Shown here piece by piece: positions 45,735 to 58,205 of a stretch of 64,000 nucleotides of DNA. Position 1 is the first letter of the stretch. Each line of letters starts with the position of its first letter. Below the pieces are notes generated by a model. It was not told the DNA's origin, did no database searches, and saw nothing but the letters and a program-made list of their open reading frames with translations. This stretch comes from Brachycybe producta (Eukaryota; Arthropoda; Diplopoda; Playtdesmida; Andrognathidae): assembly GCA_036925085.1 (NCBI GenBank), contig JAUPFP010000018.1:1565001-1629000 (forward strand), written 5' to 3'. The translations under genes were made by a program, and so were the position numbers.

Positions 45735-47706
45735 GTTGGTTGTTGTTGTTGGTTTACTCGTTATGTTCATTGTGACTTCCATATACTTCGAGAGTCGAAA
45801 TCTATTATAGGTGTTGCCGCCTGCCACCTTTACATTTTTTTTCTATATGATCACGATCCAAAATTCATAAAACCATGGTCTATACACCATAAACGCCTGG
45901 TCCGCTATTCATATTGCATATTATTTTGCCAAAATTAGCTTGTATACGAATGCTGATTGGTTTATCTGTGATGCTACAGTAGATACTAGTACATTTTCAT
46001 GTTGGGCTTTGATTCGGGTTTTTTTCTTCTTCTTAACTTTGTTTCATTTTGATGCCAACAACTGTAAGTGACTCAACTCGCAACTTGTCACTTATTCGCA
46101 AAAATTGACATTCTTTTTGATTTGTTTGTAAAAGTTTTGCAGTGTGAATGGCAACTCACTCCTTTCTAGAAAAACAAGCAGTAAAAACTGTGATTTTCAA
46201 ACAGAAAAATAACTTGAATCTTGTGAAGTCAAAGGGTTTGACCAAAAAGTTAGGCGTTTATCATTTTGTCTGAAAGACAAGGGATGATCATAAAAAGTTC
46301 TCAACAGTCAAGAGTTAAAAGTGACACACGCAAGCCTGGCTTTTGGGTTTAACTTCTCTGACGTCATAAAGCTTCAAGTTACAGTACACAGTGACTGTAA
46401 CTGAAAGCTTTAAAAATTGCACGAAAACTATGACTACAAGTCTTCCTGACACAGCAGTCTATATATTGGCATTAATCTTTCACGCTCTCCCTGATCTGGA
46501 TATAATTTGAATACAAATCCATAACAATGCCATCGCCAACTACTGACTAGAGGGCACCGCAAACATACCCGAAAGCGTCATCTAGTAATGAAAAAAAAAA
46601 AAATAAAACCAGGGAAAGCTACCGTTGTTTTTTTTTTCTACGAGGCCAGATAAGCGCTCGAGGAGGAGGGGGAGGAGTTTCTTTTAATATAAATAAATGT
46701 TTTATTTACCACTTGATGACACTGTCGGGTATGTGCACGGTACCTCTATAAATTCGATATTCACCAAAAACAAGTCAAGCAGCTCTTCACTGAACAACTT
46801 TCATGGAATGAACTATCTACCTCAGCAGCCAATCTATTAATAAATGGAGGCCATTAATGATTCGTATGCTGTACACTTTACTAAAGCCCGGGACACACTA
46901 GAGAATGCCTTCCAATGCTGGACAAATGATAGTTTGACACACAATGTGGCCGTGAGACGAATGATAGTTTCACAAAAGCGCCCAACGTTCGACATTGGAG
47001 GGTATTGGATGAGGCATTCGCTCAGCTGTCGGTTTCCTTGTCCCGCGTCAAAGGGCCGCTCCAACATTAGAATGTGTTCACCCTACCATTCGTGACTAGG
47101 TCACACATAAGTCTGACCTGTTCATCAAGTAACCAACTGCCAAATGATGGAGGCAAATGTTGGAGACAAATATGGGTACAACGCTGGACAAACAGTGTGT
47201 TCCAGGCTTTACCCGATACATCCTTTGAGAACCCTTTTTAGCATTTGCATTCTATTGGTGCTAATAATTTTTTTTAAAATATGCAGTTGCGAAAAAAAAA
47301 TTAGCATATCTGTAAGATTCTACGTTAATAATTTAAATAAACATAAAACTGTAAGCATATATTAATTATTAGAATCACAGTCCCCTAGAAACAGATATTC
47401 AACTCAGTAGTCAGTAAACCTGCAATTGTGATACACAACAACATTTATTAAGATAAAATGATATTTTTTTCACTAGTACCATGTTTTTAAGGGCAATGTG
47501 TGACGACCCAAATGACTTGATCAACGACAGAATTAACCAATTGAAAATATTGACTTCCTGACTTCAACTACATATGTAATTCCCTACATGCTGTGTAAAT
47601 TATATCTTTAGTTTGCTTGTTTACAAGTTATTCGAATCTTCGCCAAATACACACCAGTCATGGCTAAATTATCTTTCGCTTACTGTGTTATTTTCTATTA
47701 ATATAG
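45735..47706 (+). other. Intron 19
   Basis: Contains a MITE at 46882-47211. Nothing else supported. Confidence 0.75.
46882..47211. mobile_element. MITE with TAAAGCC ends
   Basis: Left end TAAAGCCCGGGACACACTAG; reverse-complemented right end TAAAGCCTGGAACACACTGT. GCTGGACAAA recurs internally. Confidence 0.65.
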
Positions 47707-47910
47707 GAAAACCACGACCAGAAATTACTTGGCTCCATAATGGCAAACCTCTACGACCGAATGGTCACATCAAATTTAGCCAACAGGACAACACTTTCAT
47801 GTTGACTCTAAGAGACTCGTCGTACTCGGATCTCGGATTGTATACATGCAAAGCAGCAAGCGGTTCAGAAGTCATTTACACTTCAGCTTGTCTTTCATTT
47901 GGTTTACAAG
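47707..47910 (+). CDS. Exon 20: rest of Ig domain 10
   Basis: Encodes GKPRPEITWLHNGKPLRP, NTFMLTLRDSSYSDLG, LYTCKAASGSEVIYTS. Donor CAAG|GTAAAT. The phase 1 intron at the ITG|KP position splits the domain before strand C. Confidence 0.92.
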
Positions 47911-49302
47911 GTAAATAAAAATCTATAAACTGCAAAACTAAGGAGTGTCTTTGAAAATCTCTAATCTTACTGACATGGTTAATATACCTTAGTCGTTGCT
48001 TTTTTATACAAACACAATTTCTGCGTTTAGCCTTAGGCCAGGTACAAACGATCGAGTATGGCTTAGAGCCCTTTCACACGAACGACTGTGGCCCAGTTGC
48101 CGCCGATTTTGATTTCTGAAAGTCTCTAAAGCCCCAGGTTCACAAGGTTTCCCGGATTGATTGGCAAACCTGTTTTACCGTCGTTTCAAATTTTAACAAT
48201 TCTTAAATCTTTACCCATTTTAAGATTTTTGAGACTTCTGTGCCCCGTTGAGGGCTACTGAGCAATTTTTAGAGCATTTAATTTTTTTCCCCCCACTTTC
48301 GGCCATTTTTTTTTTTTGACTCACTGGAATTAGAATTCCAGATAATAAAGAAAATAGAAATCATTTTGAAGAAAGTACGTCTTGAGGAACAATCAAGGAT
48401 TAATAATCCAGGATTGACAAGCCAGAATTGATCGTGTGTATCCGGCCGTATAAGCAATCACTTAACATGTAGGACAGTAAAACCACCCACCATATTGTAC
48501 AACACTTGGTTGACAACGGTTCAAGGTTCACTTTATAAATAGGATCCAGGGCTGTGTCAAGGTTTTTCTGGATGCAACCTAAAAACAAAACGCCATCACC
48601 ACCTACACTCCCCATTTGCGTCTAATTAGAAAATTAAATTTTTTGCCACTCCAACCTTTTCTGCTGTCCCGGATGCGGTCGCTTCCCGGTTTTCAGGTTA
48701 ACCACGTATGCCCCTAATGGACCAGTCAGCTTAGAAGCTAAATATTGCAAAGGTTACATAAGTCTATAAATCACATCCCCTTAAACGGTAAGATATACGA
48801 GACACTCGAGTGTTAGTTGACAATCTGTTTTTTTTTTCTTTCTTCGAAACATTCCTAGCTGTCACGACAAACATGAAACAAGTCCATTCATTGTACAATA
48901 ATATAACATCAATTTGGAAGTGTCAGTCATCAATCATTCATAACATTTCAATCTAAAGAGTGTTTTGGATATTATGTTTCACAATATAATAAAAGTTGTT
49001 CTTACCTTGCCTTGTGTGCAACCAGTAATTGTTTATCACGATCAAAGTGATGATCTCCCTTTTCACCGACAAAACTGAGCGTTCAAAAACGTCATTTAAT
49101 GAATGTTCTCGATATAACCTGAATTAATAAAATAATAATAAAATTAGTTTGTTAAACATAATTATGTACATTTATGAAGTAGACATTATCAATATATTGT
49201 GTTTGTCTGTCATAAAACAAACAATCGCAATATTTGCTGTGATTAGGCCCATTTTATTCACGCGTTTGTTGTGGCACGACACACGACGGCAGTCAGTGCT
49301 TT

Positions 49303-49472
49303 CAGGGCCGGATTAAGGCTTGGGCGGAATGCGCAAATGCCAGAGGCATATTGGAAACAAGGGATCATATTCTATAATAGAAAGGAATCATAAGTCCGTA
49401 AACCTTAACCATTTATCGAGGGCATATTTTCTTATTTGCCCAGGGGCATGTGTATATCTCAATCCGGCTCCG
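49303..49472. mobile_element. Small hAT-like element
   Basis: Ends CAGGGCCGGATTAAGG and CTCAATCCGGCTCCG. Flanked by AGTGCTTT (49295-49302) and AGTGCTTC (49473-49480), an 8-bp duplication with one difference. Confidence 0.65.
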
Positions 49473-50221
49473 AGTGCTTCCAACTGGCTGCTGCTTTTTG
49501 CATTGCAGAGTCGAAGATGGATTCGTGAGTGACATATTTTGCGTATCACTTCGAAAGAAGATGGGATGTTCATCCCATCTTGGATCTCCACACAACTGGA
49601 CAATCGACAGAGGGGACTAGCACTACTTAGAAAAAACGCGCGACATTTTGCCGTCGGCGTTCTATAAAACACGACGGCATGTTTTACAGAACGTGAATAG
49701 ACGGCAGTTCATAAAGTGATCTATTTGTTCCCGTTGTGTTATAGAACAGACGACCTTTTGAGCCATGTGGCAGGCAGGAGACGGGTAATTCTAAATCATA
49801 AGTGTTTGCTTTTATTTAGACAAAGTTGAGACATTTTTGACAAATTGAAATCGTCCTATAACACAGTACTAACAGCAGCAATAGTTTTAGGCTCTTTACT
49901 AGACAATGGATGACCATGTCCATGTTCTCTGCAGCTGGCAAACGTTCAAAAAGGACTCTCTATGGCTGCAATAAGATTTACGCTTGGAAGTTAATATACC
50001 GGTAACATGACAATTACACTGTCAGAATGCATGTACACATCATCATGATTCATGAATCATGTATTAAATTAGGGTCCGTATGTTTCTTAATGATTTTTAA
50101 GTCAAAGCTATAGTGCTAAACTAGTAAATCTTTACATGAAACTTCCTATTAAGCAAGCAGCCATTAAGAATACGATCTTTAGCTCTAAACCCAGCTAAAG
50201 TCTCAAGCATCACGAGTAGTA

Positions 50222-50410
50222 TTAAGGTTGTCGTCCCACACTAGACCGGCCCGAATCGGCTCGGAGCCGGAAGTATGCCACTCCCTGTCTTCGAGCCGAG
50301 CTGATTCCGCTCGGGCCTAGTGTGGGTTTACCTATTCGATTCTTTGGTTTTTATTCCATTCGGAATCTTTCTTTTCGATTCGAGCCGGTCTAGTGTGGGC
50401 CAACCTTTAT
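50222..50410. mobile_element. MITE with TTAAGG ends
   Basis: Left end TTAAGGTTGTCGTCCCACAC then TAGACCGG; reverse-complemented right end ATAAAGGTTGGCCCACACTA then GACCGG. Confidence 0.7.
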
Positions 50411-50902
50411 AGGCTACTGTTGTCACAGAAAAACATACTTTCATACATTTTTATTGCCATAATTTAAACTAAAAACCAACAAAATGATGGCGATGACAAA
50501 CACCTTTTCGCAGTAATTAAACTTGTTTTAGGTGTTTATCAATAATTGCTAGATGAAATTCTTCTGCAGTAACCCCTCTTCCCTCCACCCGACCCCCCCC
50601 CCCAAAAAAAAAATAAATGATGCACTGGACAACAAAAATAAAAAAAACAAAATTCAGATACATGTATTTATGTGACTAATTGCCTAAAATTACAACGAAT
50701 AAAAAAATTTGAATATTTTAGCATACACAGTTAACGAAAAAGGCCGTGAGATTAAGAAATCGAAACCAACTTGTTTTCTCACAGATAGCAAAATAAAGAA
50801 TAATGTAGATCTGCCTCCCCCAACCCCCCCCCCCCCCCCCCAAAAAAAACAAATATTATAATTTTTTCGATTTTTTTCTAATTGACTTATTTGTTATTTC
50901 AG

Positions 50903-51022
50903 GCGAAGCCATGGAATTCGGTCTTGCGCCCATCTTCATAACAAAACCACAGTCTTTGAACGTGGGAAAAAACGACAGAATAATATTAACATGCAAAGTA
51001 GAAGGCAAACCAAGACCCAAAG
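50903..51022 (+). CDS. Exon 21: first half of Ig domain 11
   Basis: Acceptor TTATTTCAG, donor AAAG|GTAATA. Encodes GEAMEFGLAPIFITKPQS then DRIILTCKVEGKPRPK. Phase 1 at both ends. Confidence 0.9.
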
Positions 51023-51104
51023 GTAATAATAATACACGTTTCGACGAAAGTAGAAAATATCTTTATTTTATGCACTTGTTAAACGTGGTGGAACCATTAG
51101 AAAA

Positions 51105-51157
<53 letters not shown>

Positions 51158-51825
51158 AAAAAAGAAAAAAAGTAGCTACTTTAAAAAAAAGTGGTTCTTG
51201 GCGGCAAAGTGCTACTCACGTTTGCATGATATAACCATCAGTCATTGTCATTTATACATGACATTTGCAAGAACACACACATTACTAAATATATTGCAAT
51301 ATATAGGCCTTCTATACTGAACATACTAATGTATGCATGTAATCTATACATGTGAGTTTCCACACATAAAAAAACAACGTTAAATTATTTTCATAATTTC
51401 AGGGTGGCTGAATAATAAAGCTTTAAAAGCCACAGGAAATGGGGGGGGGGACTCCCGGTGCATCCCCCCTCAGTGTCAAGTGTCATAATTAAAAATCTTA
51501 GTGATTTTTATGTATTTATAAATTATTAAAAGCAATTAATTATTCGACAAGTGAAGTCTATACTGTTTTATTTGTCATTACGAATATGCATATATTGCAA
51601 GAGTACAATGGCAGTGGTACAGGGGGTAGTCACCCTCTCAAGTTTTTCCTAGTAACATTTTACGAAGTCAAGTCCGGGCCTGTCTAAAATAATAGATTTA
51701 TTTTATTGAAATTATGTTTTTATTTAAGAGCCAAGGTCCAAGAGATACCTCCAGAGTTTCGCTAATTTTTCCGTTCCAATATTTACTAAAAATAGTTCTA
51801 GCAACCAAAACAGCAATTGGAAACG

Positions 51826-52082
51826 TTAGGCCCGTAGCAAATTAGGCAACAAAATGAGCTTGTAACCAGCAACAGTCCCCAGAGACTGTTGCTGGTGATG
51901 CTACATTAGCGCCACCAATGCAGTTGCAGGCACCAAAATGGTAGCTTGCAACAGTAGCATGTGGATGTTGCCTTTGCTCAGTATAGTGAGCAGAGGGGAC
52001 AAGCAACCATTGTGTGCCAGCAACTACTTTCTTGTCACGTGATCATAATTCGTTTGGTTCCCTGATTTGCGCCCGGCATTAG
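51826..52082. mobile_element. Probable MITE with TTAGGCCCG ends
   Basis: Left end TTAGGCCCGTAGCAAATTAG; reverse-complemented right end TAATGCCGGGCGCAAATCAG. Contains CAACAGTCTC/GAGACTGTTG-type inner palindromes. Confidence 0.5.
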
Positions 52083-53027
52083 AACTTGCACACTACATGG
52101 ACCTACACATAGGCCCCTATGTAAATTTTAGATATTGTGCTTCAAGTGAGATTTCTTTAAAAAAAATACAAGCAATAATGCATTAAAAGTGGTTTTTACT
52201 TCTGAGGGGTATTTGTACCAAAGCAGAAGTTGAATATATATATGTTTTTAAGCTAATGTTTGACCATTCTGCCACTTAATTTTGAACTAGATGCTGTTAT
52301 AATACAAAATCATGAACAATCTGACTGAAGAAGACAAGCATTTTAGATAAAAGTACATTTCTGCTTCAACGAGCTTATTAAATCATGCCAGAGCGGTAAA
52401 TAGCTAATTTTGCACTCGAAGCAAAAATAAAACGCCCCCCCCCCCCTTAAGTATTATCATTCGAGTTATTTTGTTTATCTATTTCTGGGCCCCGGAGGTT
52501 TGCGCCGGAGATAATAACAAAACTGGCGCGCCTTTAGTTTGTATTACCACTTATTTATTTTGCGCCACTATGTCAATGGACTCAGCTTTGCGCCCAAGAC
52601 AGGAAGAAGCCTCACTCACCTTGCCCTAGTTACGGCTCAAAATCAGCCTTTATACAGTAGTATAAGTAGCGGAACAAGAAGTGTGATTAATTTTATTACT
52701 ATACAAGAAACACCTAAAGACCTGCTTGACCTCTTCAAGAAAATAACAAAAAAACAACGATAAACAAAACTTTTGAATAATATTTAAAAGTGACTAAAAA
52801 TAATGCATCAAGAGGATGTTTTATGTATAAAAAACATGTTCAGTGTATAAAAGCCACTAAATCGTATTTCAATTTAATTCTCATCTCACGAGATTTACGA
52901 GAATTTTAAAGTGTACAATGTAATGTGTCAATGAAACATAAAGTTGCGTGTCTTCACTGAAACAACAACGAGGAACTTTTTGTTGCTGGGTGTTCCAGAA
53001 ATTGTCCAACAAATACGAACTTGTAGA

Positions 53028-53841
53028 CAGGGCCGGTTCTAGGCGTAGGCGGTTGCCTAATGCGGCACATTCTTAAGGGCGGTATTTTCTGGAACAGAAA
53101 ATATTTATTTTCTAAAAAAAATTTGTCTAAAATTTTTTTTACACAGACTGTGAAGAAATAATAGCCTTGCGGAGACGTCTTAACATTGCAAGTTGTGATC
53201 CACGAAGTGCACTTGAATATTTATGCAAATGTAACGTTGTTGAATTATTATCTTATGGGAATCATAACTTAGTGTTTTGTTTTGTTGAAATTGTTGTTGG
53301 GATTATATCAATGGGGTTTTATATTTTCTGGTTTTAACAATGCATTTTCTGTGCTGCACTTGGACTCTTGTCCCTCTGCCATAGGCCTTTATGTCTGCTT
53401 GCAGAGTAATCTTTTCAAATTCGAATTCAAATTCAAATCTCTTCGTAGCGCTTTGAATACTGCTAACGTTGCCTAGCTATCACAGTTGTGAACGAAGCTT
53501 TTCAAAGCTGAAACTCAACAAATCATATCTGAGATCACAAATGTCGCAGGCTCGTTTAGTTGGTCTCTAGAAGAGTGAATTTCTATATGACTATATTAAT
53601 ATAGTCATTATTTATGAGAAATTCACTCTTCTGGCTTAAAAATTCAATGCTGCAAACTCTCGAATTAGCTTTTCCATATTTAGTTGATCTGCAATTTTCT
53701 TCTCTGATCGAAATCGTTGTTAGACCAACTAAACGAACCTGTCAACGATTGAAACTTTATCGTATTACATTGTTTGTGTGTGGGGGCGGCAACATTAAAT
53801 CCCACCTACTTACGAAAAAACAAACATAGAACCGGCCCTTG
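53028..53841. mobile_element. hAT-like element with perfect 8-bp target duplication
   Basis: Ends CAGGGCCGGTTCTAGG and TAGAACCGGCCCTTG. Flanked by CTTGTAGA at 53020-53027 and 53842-53849. An inner hairpin has arms AGAAGAGTGAATTTCT (53569) and AGAAATTCACTCTTCT (53617). No transposase frame. Confidence 0.8.
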
Positions 53842-54211
53842 CTTGTAGAAACATTTTGTCTACACTGCTTCAGTGTAGACGAAATGGTTCGTTCGTCAAA
53901 AGTTAACAGTGGTTTTAGATTTTTTAGACTTTATGCTAACATTCTTTGTGATACTTCCTTATTTCCATGAATAAACCACGAAATCTTATTCCAATAACTT
54001 GTAAAATAATGGCATGTGTGGTATACCTCATAACATCCTGTTTACAACATTCCAATCTCCCCGTTGCCGCATACACGGTACACCAGACATTATTTTAATT
54101 AAAACTAGAAAATAAAAAAATTCACAAATAGCCAAATAGCGATAGAACGCATGCACATTTTTTTATAACTTGATTAAACCGTCTTTTTTTACGGGTTATG
54201 TTGTACGACAG

Positions 54212-54398
54212 TGACGTGGTTAAAAGGAGCTCGAGATATCTCGTTATCCAAAAGGGCATACAAAGATTCAAAGGGAGATATTCACAAGTTAATCATTCAT
54301 CGTGCCATGAATGTCGACGACGGAGAATACATTGTGGAAGCAAAAAACAAATTAGGCAAAGAGGTCGTTCGATGTTCGGTAACTGTATCAAAACCAAG
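54212..54398 (+). CDS. Exon 22: second half of Ig domain 11
   Basis: Acceptor TACGACAG. Encodes VTWLKGARDISLSKRAYKD then DDGEYIVEAKNKLGKEVVRC. The strand-F Cys is replaced by Val (EYIVEA). Donor CCAAG|GTAAAC, phase 2. Confidence 0.9.
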
Positions 54399-54457
54399 GT
54401 AAACAATTAACACATGCTTCAATTTTTCTTGCAAACAATGTCCATATATCTAAATGC

Positions 54458-54734
54458 TAAGTCTACTTCACACGGACCACTTTGTGGCGCCACATAAAAT
54501 GGTCGTTTTGAGCAGACCATTGATTAAATAGGGGATGTTCAAGGCGACCCCACAGTCACCGTTTTTCTTTGCGACACAGTGGCGATAAGTGGTTGTGTCT
54601 GGCTACAAGTGGCGATCATCATCTGTTTTTTTTTCTCGTGATGATCAAAACCATACCAGTGGCCTGCACCACCATCAGTTGTTTTTCAACGGCTTTGTGG
54701 CACCACAAAGTGGTTTGTGTGAAGCCTGGCCTAA
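54458..54734. mobile_element. MITE in intron 22
   Basis: Left end CTAAGTCTACTTCACACGGA then CCACTTTGTGGCGCCAC; reverse-complemented right end TTAGGCCAGGCTTCACACAA then ACCACTTTGTGGTGCCAC. It fills more than half of intron 54399-54863. Confidence 0.75.
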
Positions 54735-54863
54735 TTGTTAGAAACACTCTTATTATTGTGTTATTAAAGACGTTAGCAGCAGAAACAATTTAACGCTGCA
54801 GAACAATAGCTATCGATTAGAATTATTGTCGCCAATGTTTACTTTAAACTTCTCTTTTCTTAG

Positions 54864-54949
54864 TAATGGCGACGAAGCCTGGGATTATCATACAACAACA
54901 TCCGCACTCGATAAACTCAAAGGCTACAGGCAATATGCTCCTCGTAAAG
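54864..54949 (+). CDS. Exon 23: linker before FN3
   Basis: Acceptor TTTTCTTAG, donor AAAG|GTAAGA. Encodes SNGDEAWDYHTTTSALDK and GYRQYAPRK, in frame between exons 22 and 24. Confidence 0.85.
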
Positions 54950-55906
54950 GTAAGATGTCTTTTCGCCGATGATTAATGCGGTACGTTTCCACTAAGACTC
55001 ATGAATCTGCAGCATAACTTTTACGAATATACTTTACTCACAAACTGCGAAATGTTGCAAAGAGCAATTGCAGTTACTGGGTTCATGTTGCACGCGCCCG
55101 CTCCAAGAGCACAACCATTCACAACCTTAACTAAAACGTGTGTTTGTTTATGGCTGGCTATCAACAGTGGCGGATTTACAATTTTGCCGCCCCTAGGCAG
55201 CAACTGAAAACACATGGCCTATACTTTCTTAAAGTAATAAAGTTACTTTTGTATGCTTTTAACAATGGTAATGTCAACTGTTTTGTCGGAAGTGGTCATT
55301 CTGGCTCTCGTTACAACAATTACTCTTGCCAACCAAGTTATATTAGGCAGTTTATTGTTTTACAATACTTTTTTTTGTATCCGAAACGAATTTCCAAAAA
55401 AAAAATTTTACAATTTGCCACCCCAAAAAATTTGCCACCCTAGGCAGCTGCCTACTCTGCCTATTGGTAAATCCGACCCTGGCTACCACATAAAAATGAT
55501 TACAGACTCATAAATACAAATGGAAATGTGATACTGTAAGATGTAATTTCGACTGGAGTAATTATTAAGTAAAGCCATTAGAAGACATTTTTAATGAAAA
55601 TTCTCACAATATCATTGAATTTCATTCAAAAAATAAGTTTGTTATCGGATAGTTAATTGTCCAACTTAAAGTGAAAAACGAAAATTTTACTTTTAAAAAC
55701 AACCAGAAAAAATATTATTTTCATATTACATATTTTCAATAAATCAATTTATCGGTCGATGTGACATGACCTAGTAATAGATCTATAAATATATAGTGTT
55801 TCCACATCGTTGAATTAATCAGTGAAGAAAAGAATGAACAAAAAATTTCAGGGTTTCTGTCACCATTTTTACATTGTTTTTTTTTTTTTTCTCCTCCTTC
55901 AAAAAG
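54950..55906 (+). other. Intron 23
   Basis: Contains a hAT-like element (55165-55481). The rest is AT-rich with nothing recognised. Confidence 0.75.
55165..55481. mobile_element. hAT-like element
   Basis: Ends CAGTGGCGGATTTAC and GTAAATCCGACCCTG; flanks GCTATCAA and GCTACCAC form an imperfect 8-bp duplication. Internal CCCTAGGCAGC motifs recur near both ends. Confidence 0.6.
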
Positions 55907-56114
55907 AAATTCCTGGTCCAATTGCAACCGAACCCAAAGTGACCGACACAGGTCGTAACTGGGTCACAATAATGTGGTCCCGACCCGATAACGATGGTGG
56001 TAGTTCCATACTAGCATATCGGATTGAAACTTGCGAACTTCCCGACAACACCTGGGAAGAAGTTGGTCTTTCTCCAATTACTATCTGTGATGTATACAAC
56101 CTCAAACCTGACAG
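55907..56114 (+). CDS. Exon 24: first two thirds of the FN3 domain
   Basis: Acceptor TTCAAAAAG, donor GACAG|GTATTA. Encodes PGPIATEPKVTDTGRN, VTIMWSRPDNDGGSSI, AYRIETCELPDNTWEEV and YNLKPD. The Pro start, W in strand B and the L-x-P loop before strand F identify FN3. Confidence 0.92.
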
Positions 56115-57285
56115 GTATTAAAACTTCCAAAAAGTTAATAGCATACTAACACTCTAGGTAAACTGATAAGTTGTGATAACCAATGCTAATAAAACAAAAC
56201 TAGAACAATTTTTATTGATTTCTTTTCTCTCTCTCTCTCATGCATTTCATATAAATGAGGAAGTCAATTTTAAATGGTAAGATCGTATGGAGCGTCTTGT
56301 CTAAAGTAAATAAAAAGGTTATTTTTTTCCCTACGTTTTTGATGTATGTAATAACATCTAATACTATTGAGAACGTGACAACTTGCAAACATGGTTGTTG
56401 TCATCCATCATAATCATCAAAGAAAAAACCACCGATCATGACCTAAGAACAACACTCGAGAAACCACATTTCAAGCAAACACAGAAAGAACTCTTGTTTG
56501 AAGTTCTGGCCACATATTACTTATGAATACGATTATCATCTTCGGACCTGTCACAGGATCGTTAACATCGACATACAAGTCATACATAAACAATTAACAT
56601 TAATTTCAATTTTTGTGGTTTGGTGGCCTTTATAACTGCACAACTAACTGCACCGAAAATTAATACATAACAATAGGTTTTAAAAAGTTGTTTACAACGT
56701 TTTGAGATCGAGGCAAACATGGTTAAGACGAAGTTAGCAAATGTAGTCCTTCCTTTTAGAAGCCTTCCTGTCCTTCCTGGACCGGGCTAATGTTTGGCAA
56801 TTTTACAAGGTTCCCCCAACTAAAAACAATTCAATTTTCATTTTTACTCCGAGTTTTCAAGATTCCCCTTTGGCAACTTTACCCTTTCTTTCCATGATGT
56901 AAATATATTGGAATTGCACAGCACAAAAATACATACATGTACTATAACTGAATTTACTAGATTATTAGAGAACAACGTTTTTTTTTAGAAATTTCTTCTA
57001 TTTAGCATTTTATTTCTAAACTAGTGGGGTAACCCGTCATAAATGACGGGAGCAGAATATCCCTGATAATTACAGCATTTCTTGTTTTTAGGTAAATTCA
57101 TTCCGTTTTAAACCAAAATTTCAAATTCTCTGAAAATTCAACGTTTTCCAGGTTGGCTGCAGCCCCTGTTTAATTAAAAATCCCGTATTTTGAATCCAAT
57201 AAAAAAATCCTAAATTTTATCCACATCTGTATGGCTTTAAGTGTCAAGCAGTATAAGTCGTAAACTATTAATATTATTTTTTTAG
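56115..57285 (+). other. Intron 24
   Basis: A CT run near 56229-56239 and a segment at 57023-57056 (AGTGGGGTAACCCGTCATAA) that is an inverted match to 17297-17330. No gene seen. Confidence 0.7.
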
Positions 57286-57454
57286 CGAATATCTAATTCG
57301 TGTCTCGGCTCGCAATATGTTTGGATGGGGACCAGCTGTGAGCATGACCGAACCTTTCAAGATTAAGAAAAGGCCCGACATGCCACACTTCACCTCAATT
57401 CCACCATCATGTCTTCAGACTCAGGCGGGCTCCTCGATCACTTTGGACTGTTTG
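57286..57454 (+). CDS. Exon 25: end of FN3 and start of Ig domain 12
   Basis: Encodes EYLIRVSARNMFGWGPAVSM, the F-G strands of FN3 with the Y-x-[IV]-R-V-x-A-x-N motif, then KKRPDMPHFTSIPPSCLQ and SSITLDCL. Acceptor TTTTTTTAG, donor TTTG|GTAATC in phase 0. Confidence 0.92.
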
Positions 57455-57531
57455 GTAATCAACCGTTCCGAATAGATTTCGCGACGTAATCTTGTCGTTT
57501 GTGTTAAGATTATTTTTGCATTTTCTTTAAG

Positions 57532-57751
57532 GTGGCTGGAAAGCCAACACCAGATATTAGATGGTACAAAGACAGAGAACTTGTATCTTCTTTGAGAAAT
57601 AACCGTTACAGGACCAAATTCGATGGTGTTTCTGCCTCTTTAACTATTATGGACGTCGGACCAGAAGATGAAGCGTGCTACATGTGCGAGGCAATAAGCG
57701 ATGGAGGGCGAGCTACGGCTTTCACCGTCGTGGGAGTTGAGGAAGGACCAG
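57532..57751 (+). CDS. Exon 26: rest of Ig domain 12
   Basis: Encodes VAGKPTPDIRWYKDRELVS then PEDEACYMCEAISDGGRATA. Donor CCAG|GTATAT. The short intron before it is 77 bases. Confidence 0.92.
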
Positions 57752-57877
57752 GTATATTAAAAATAAATTGTTGTTAGTTTTTTTTAAATCAAGTGTTGCA
57801 GGCACTAAAGGGTTGAGGCTGGAAAAATGTTTCTTCCTATTAGATCTAAGTTTTTAAAACCATAGGTGCAATTGAAA

Positions 57878-58205
57878 AACCTAGAAAAAGCAATGCTAAG
57901 CTTAGTTTTAAAGCACACAGAAAATGAATGTGTGTGCTTTCTGTGTGCTTTAAAGCTAAGCTTACCGTTGCTTTTTCTAGCTTTTCACATTACTGCATAT
58001 ATATATGTATGTGCGTTTTGTGGCATCTTTAAAAAGCAAACTGCGGCTGCTTGCTTTCAATAGCTAAGCTTTCATAGCTTGAAGCAGGTCACAGCATTAA
58101 AAACATACTAATGAAAGCTTAGCTATTGAAAGCAAGCAGCAGTTTGCTTTTAAAAGATGTAACGAAAGCAATGCTAAGCTTAGCTTTAAAGCAAACAGAA
58201 AGCGA
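57878..58205. repeat. Compound foldback of two hairpins
   Basis: Hairpin 1 (57878-57982): CTAGAAAAAGCAATGCTAAG pairs with its complement ending at 57982. Hairpin 2 (58033-58160): AAAAAGCAAACTGCGGCTGC pairs with the arm ending near 58158. A third arm (58168-58205) repeats AGCAATGCTAAGCTTAG from the first. Confidence 0.75.

Larger units (their letters stand above)
47911..50902 (+). other. Intron 20
   Basis: Holds dispersed repeat copy 3 (48190-48345), a small hAT-like element (49303-49472), a MITE (50222-50410) and poly-C runs near 50592 and 50823-50841. Confidence 0.75.
51023..54211 (+). other. Intron 21
   Basis: Starts with an (AG)n microsatellite (51105-51155). Also holds a MITE (51826-52082), a hAT-like right end (52503-52640) and a hAT-like element (53028-53841). 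Confidence 0.75.
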
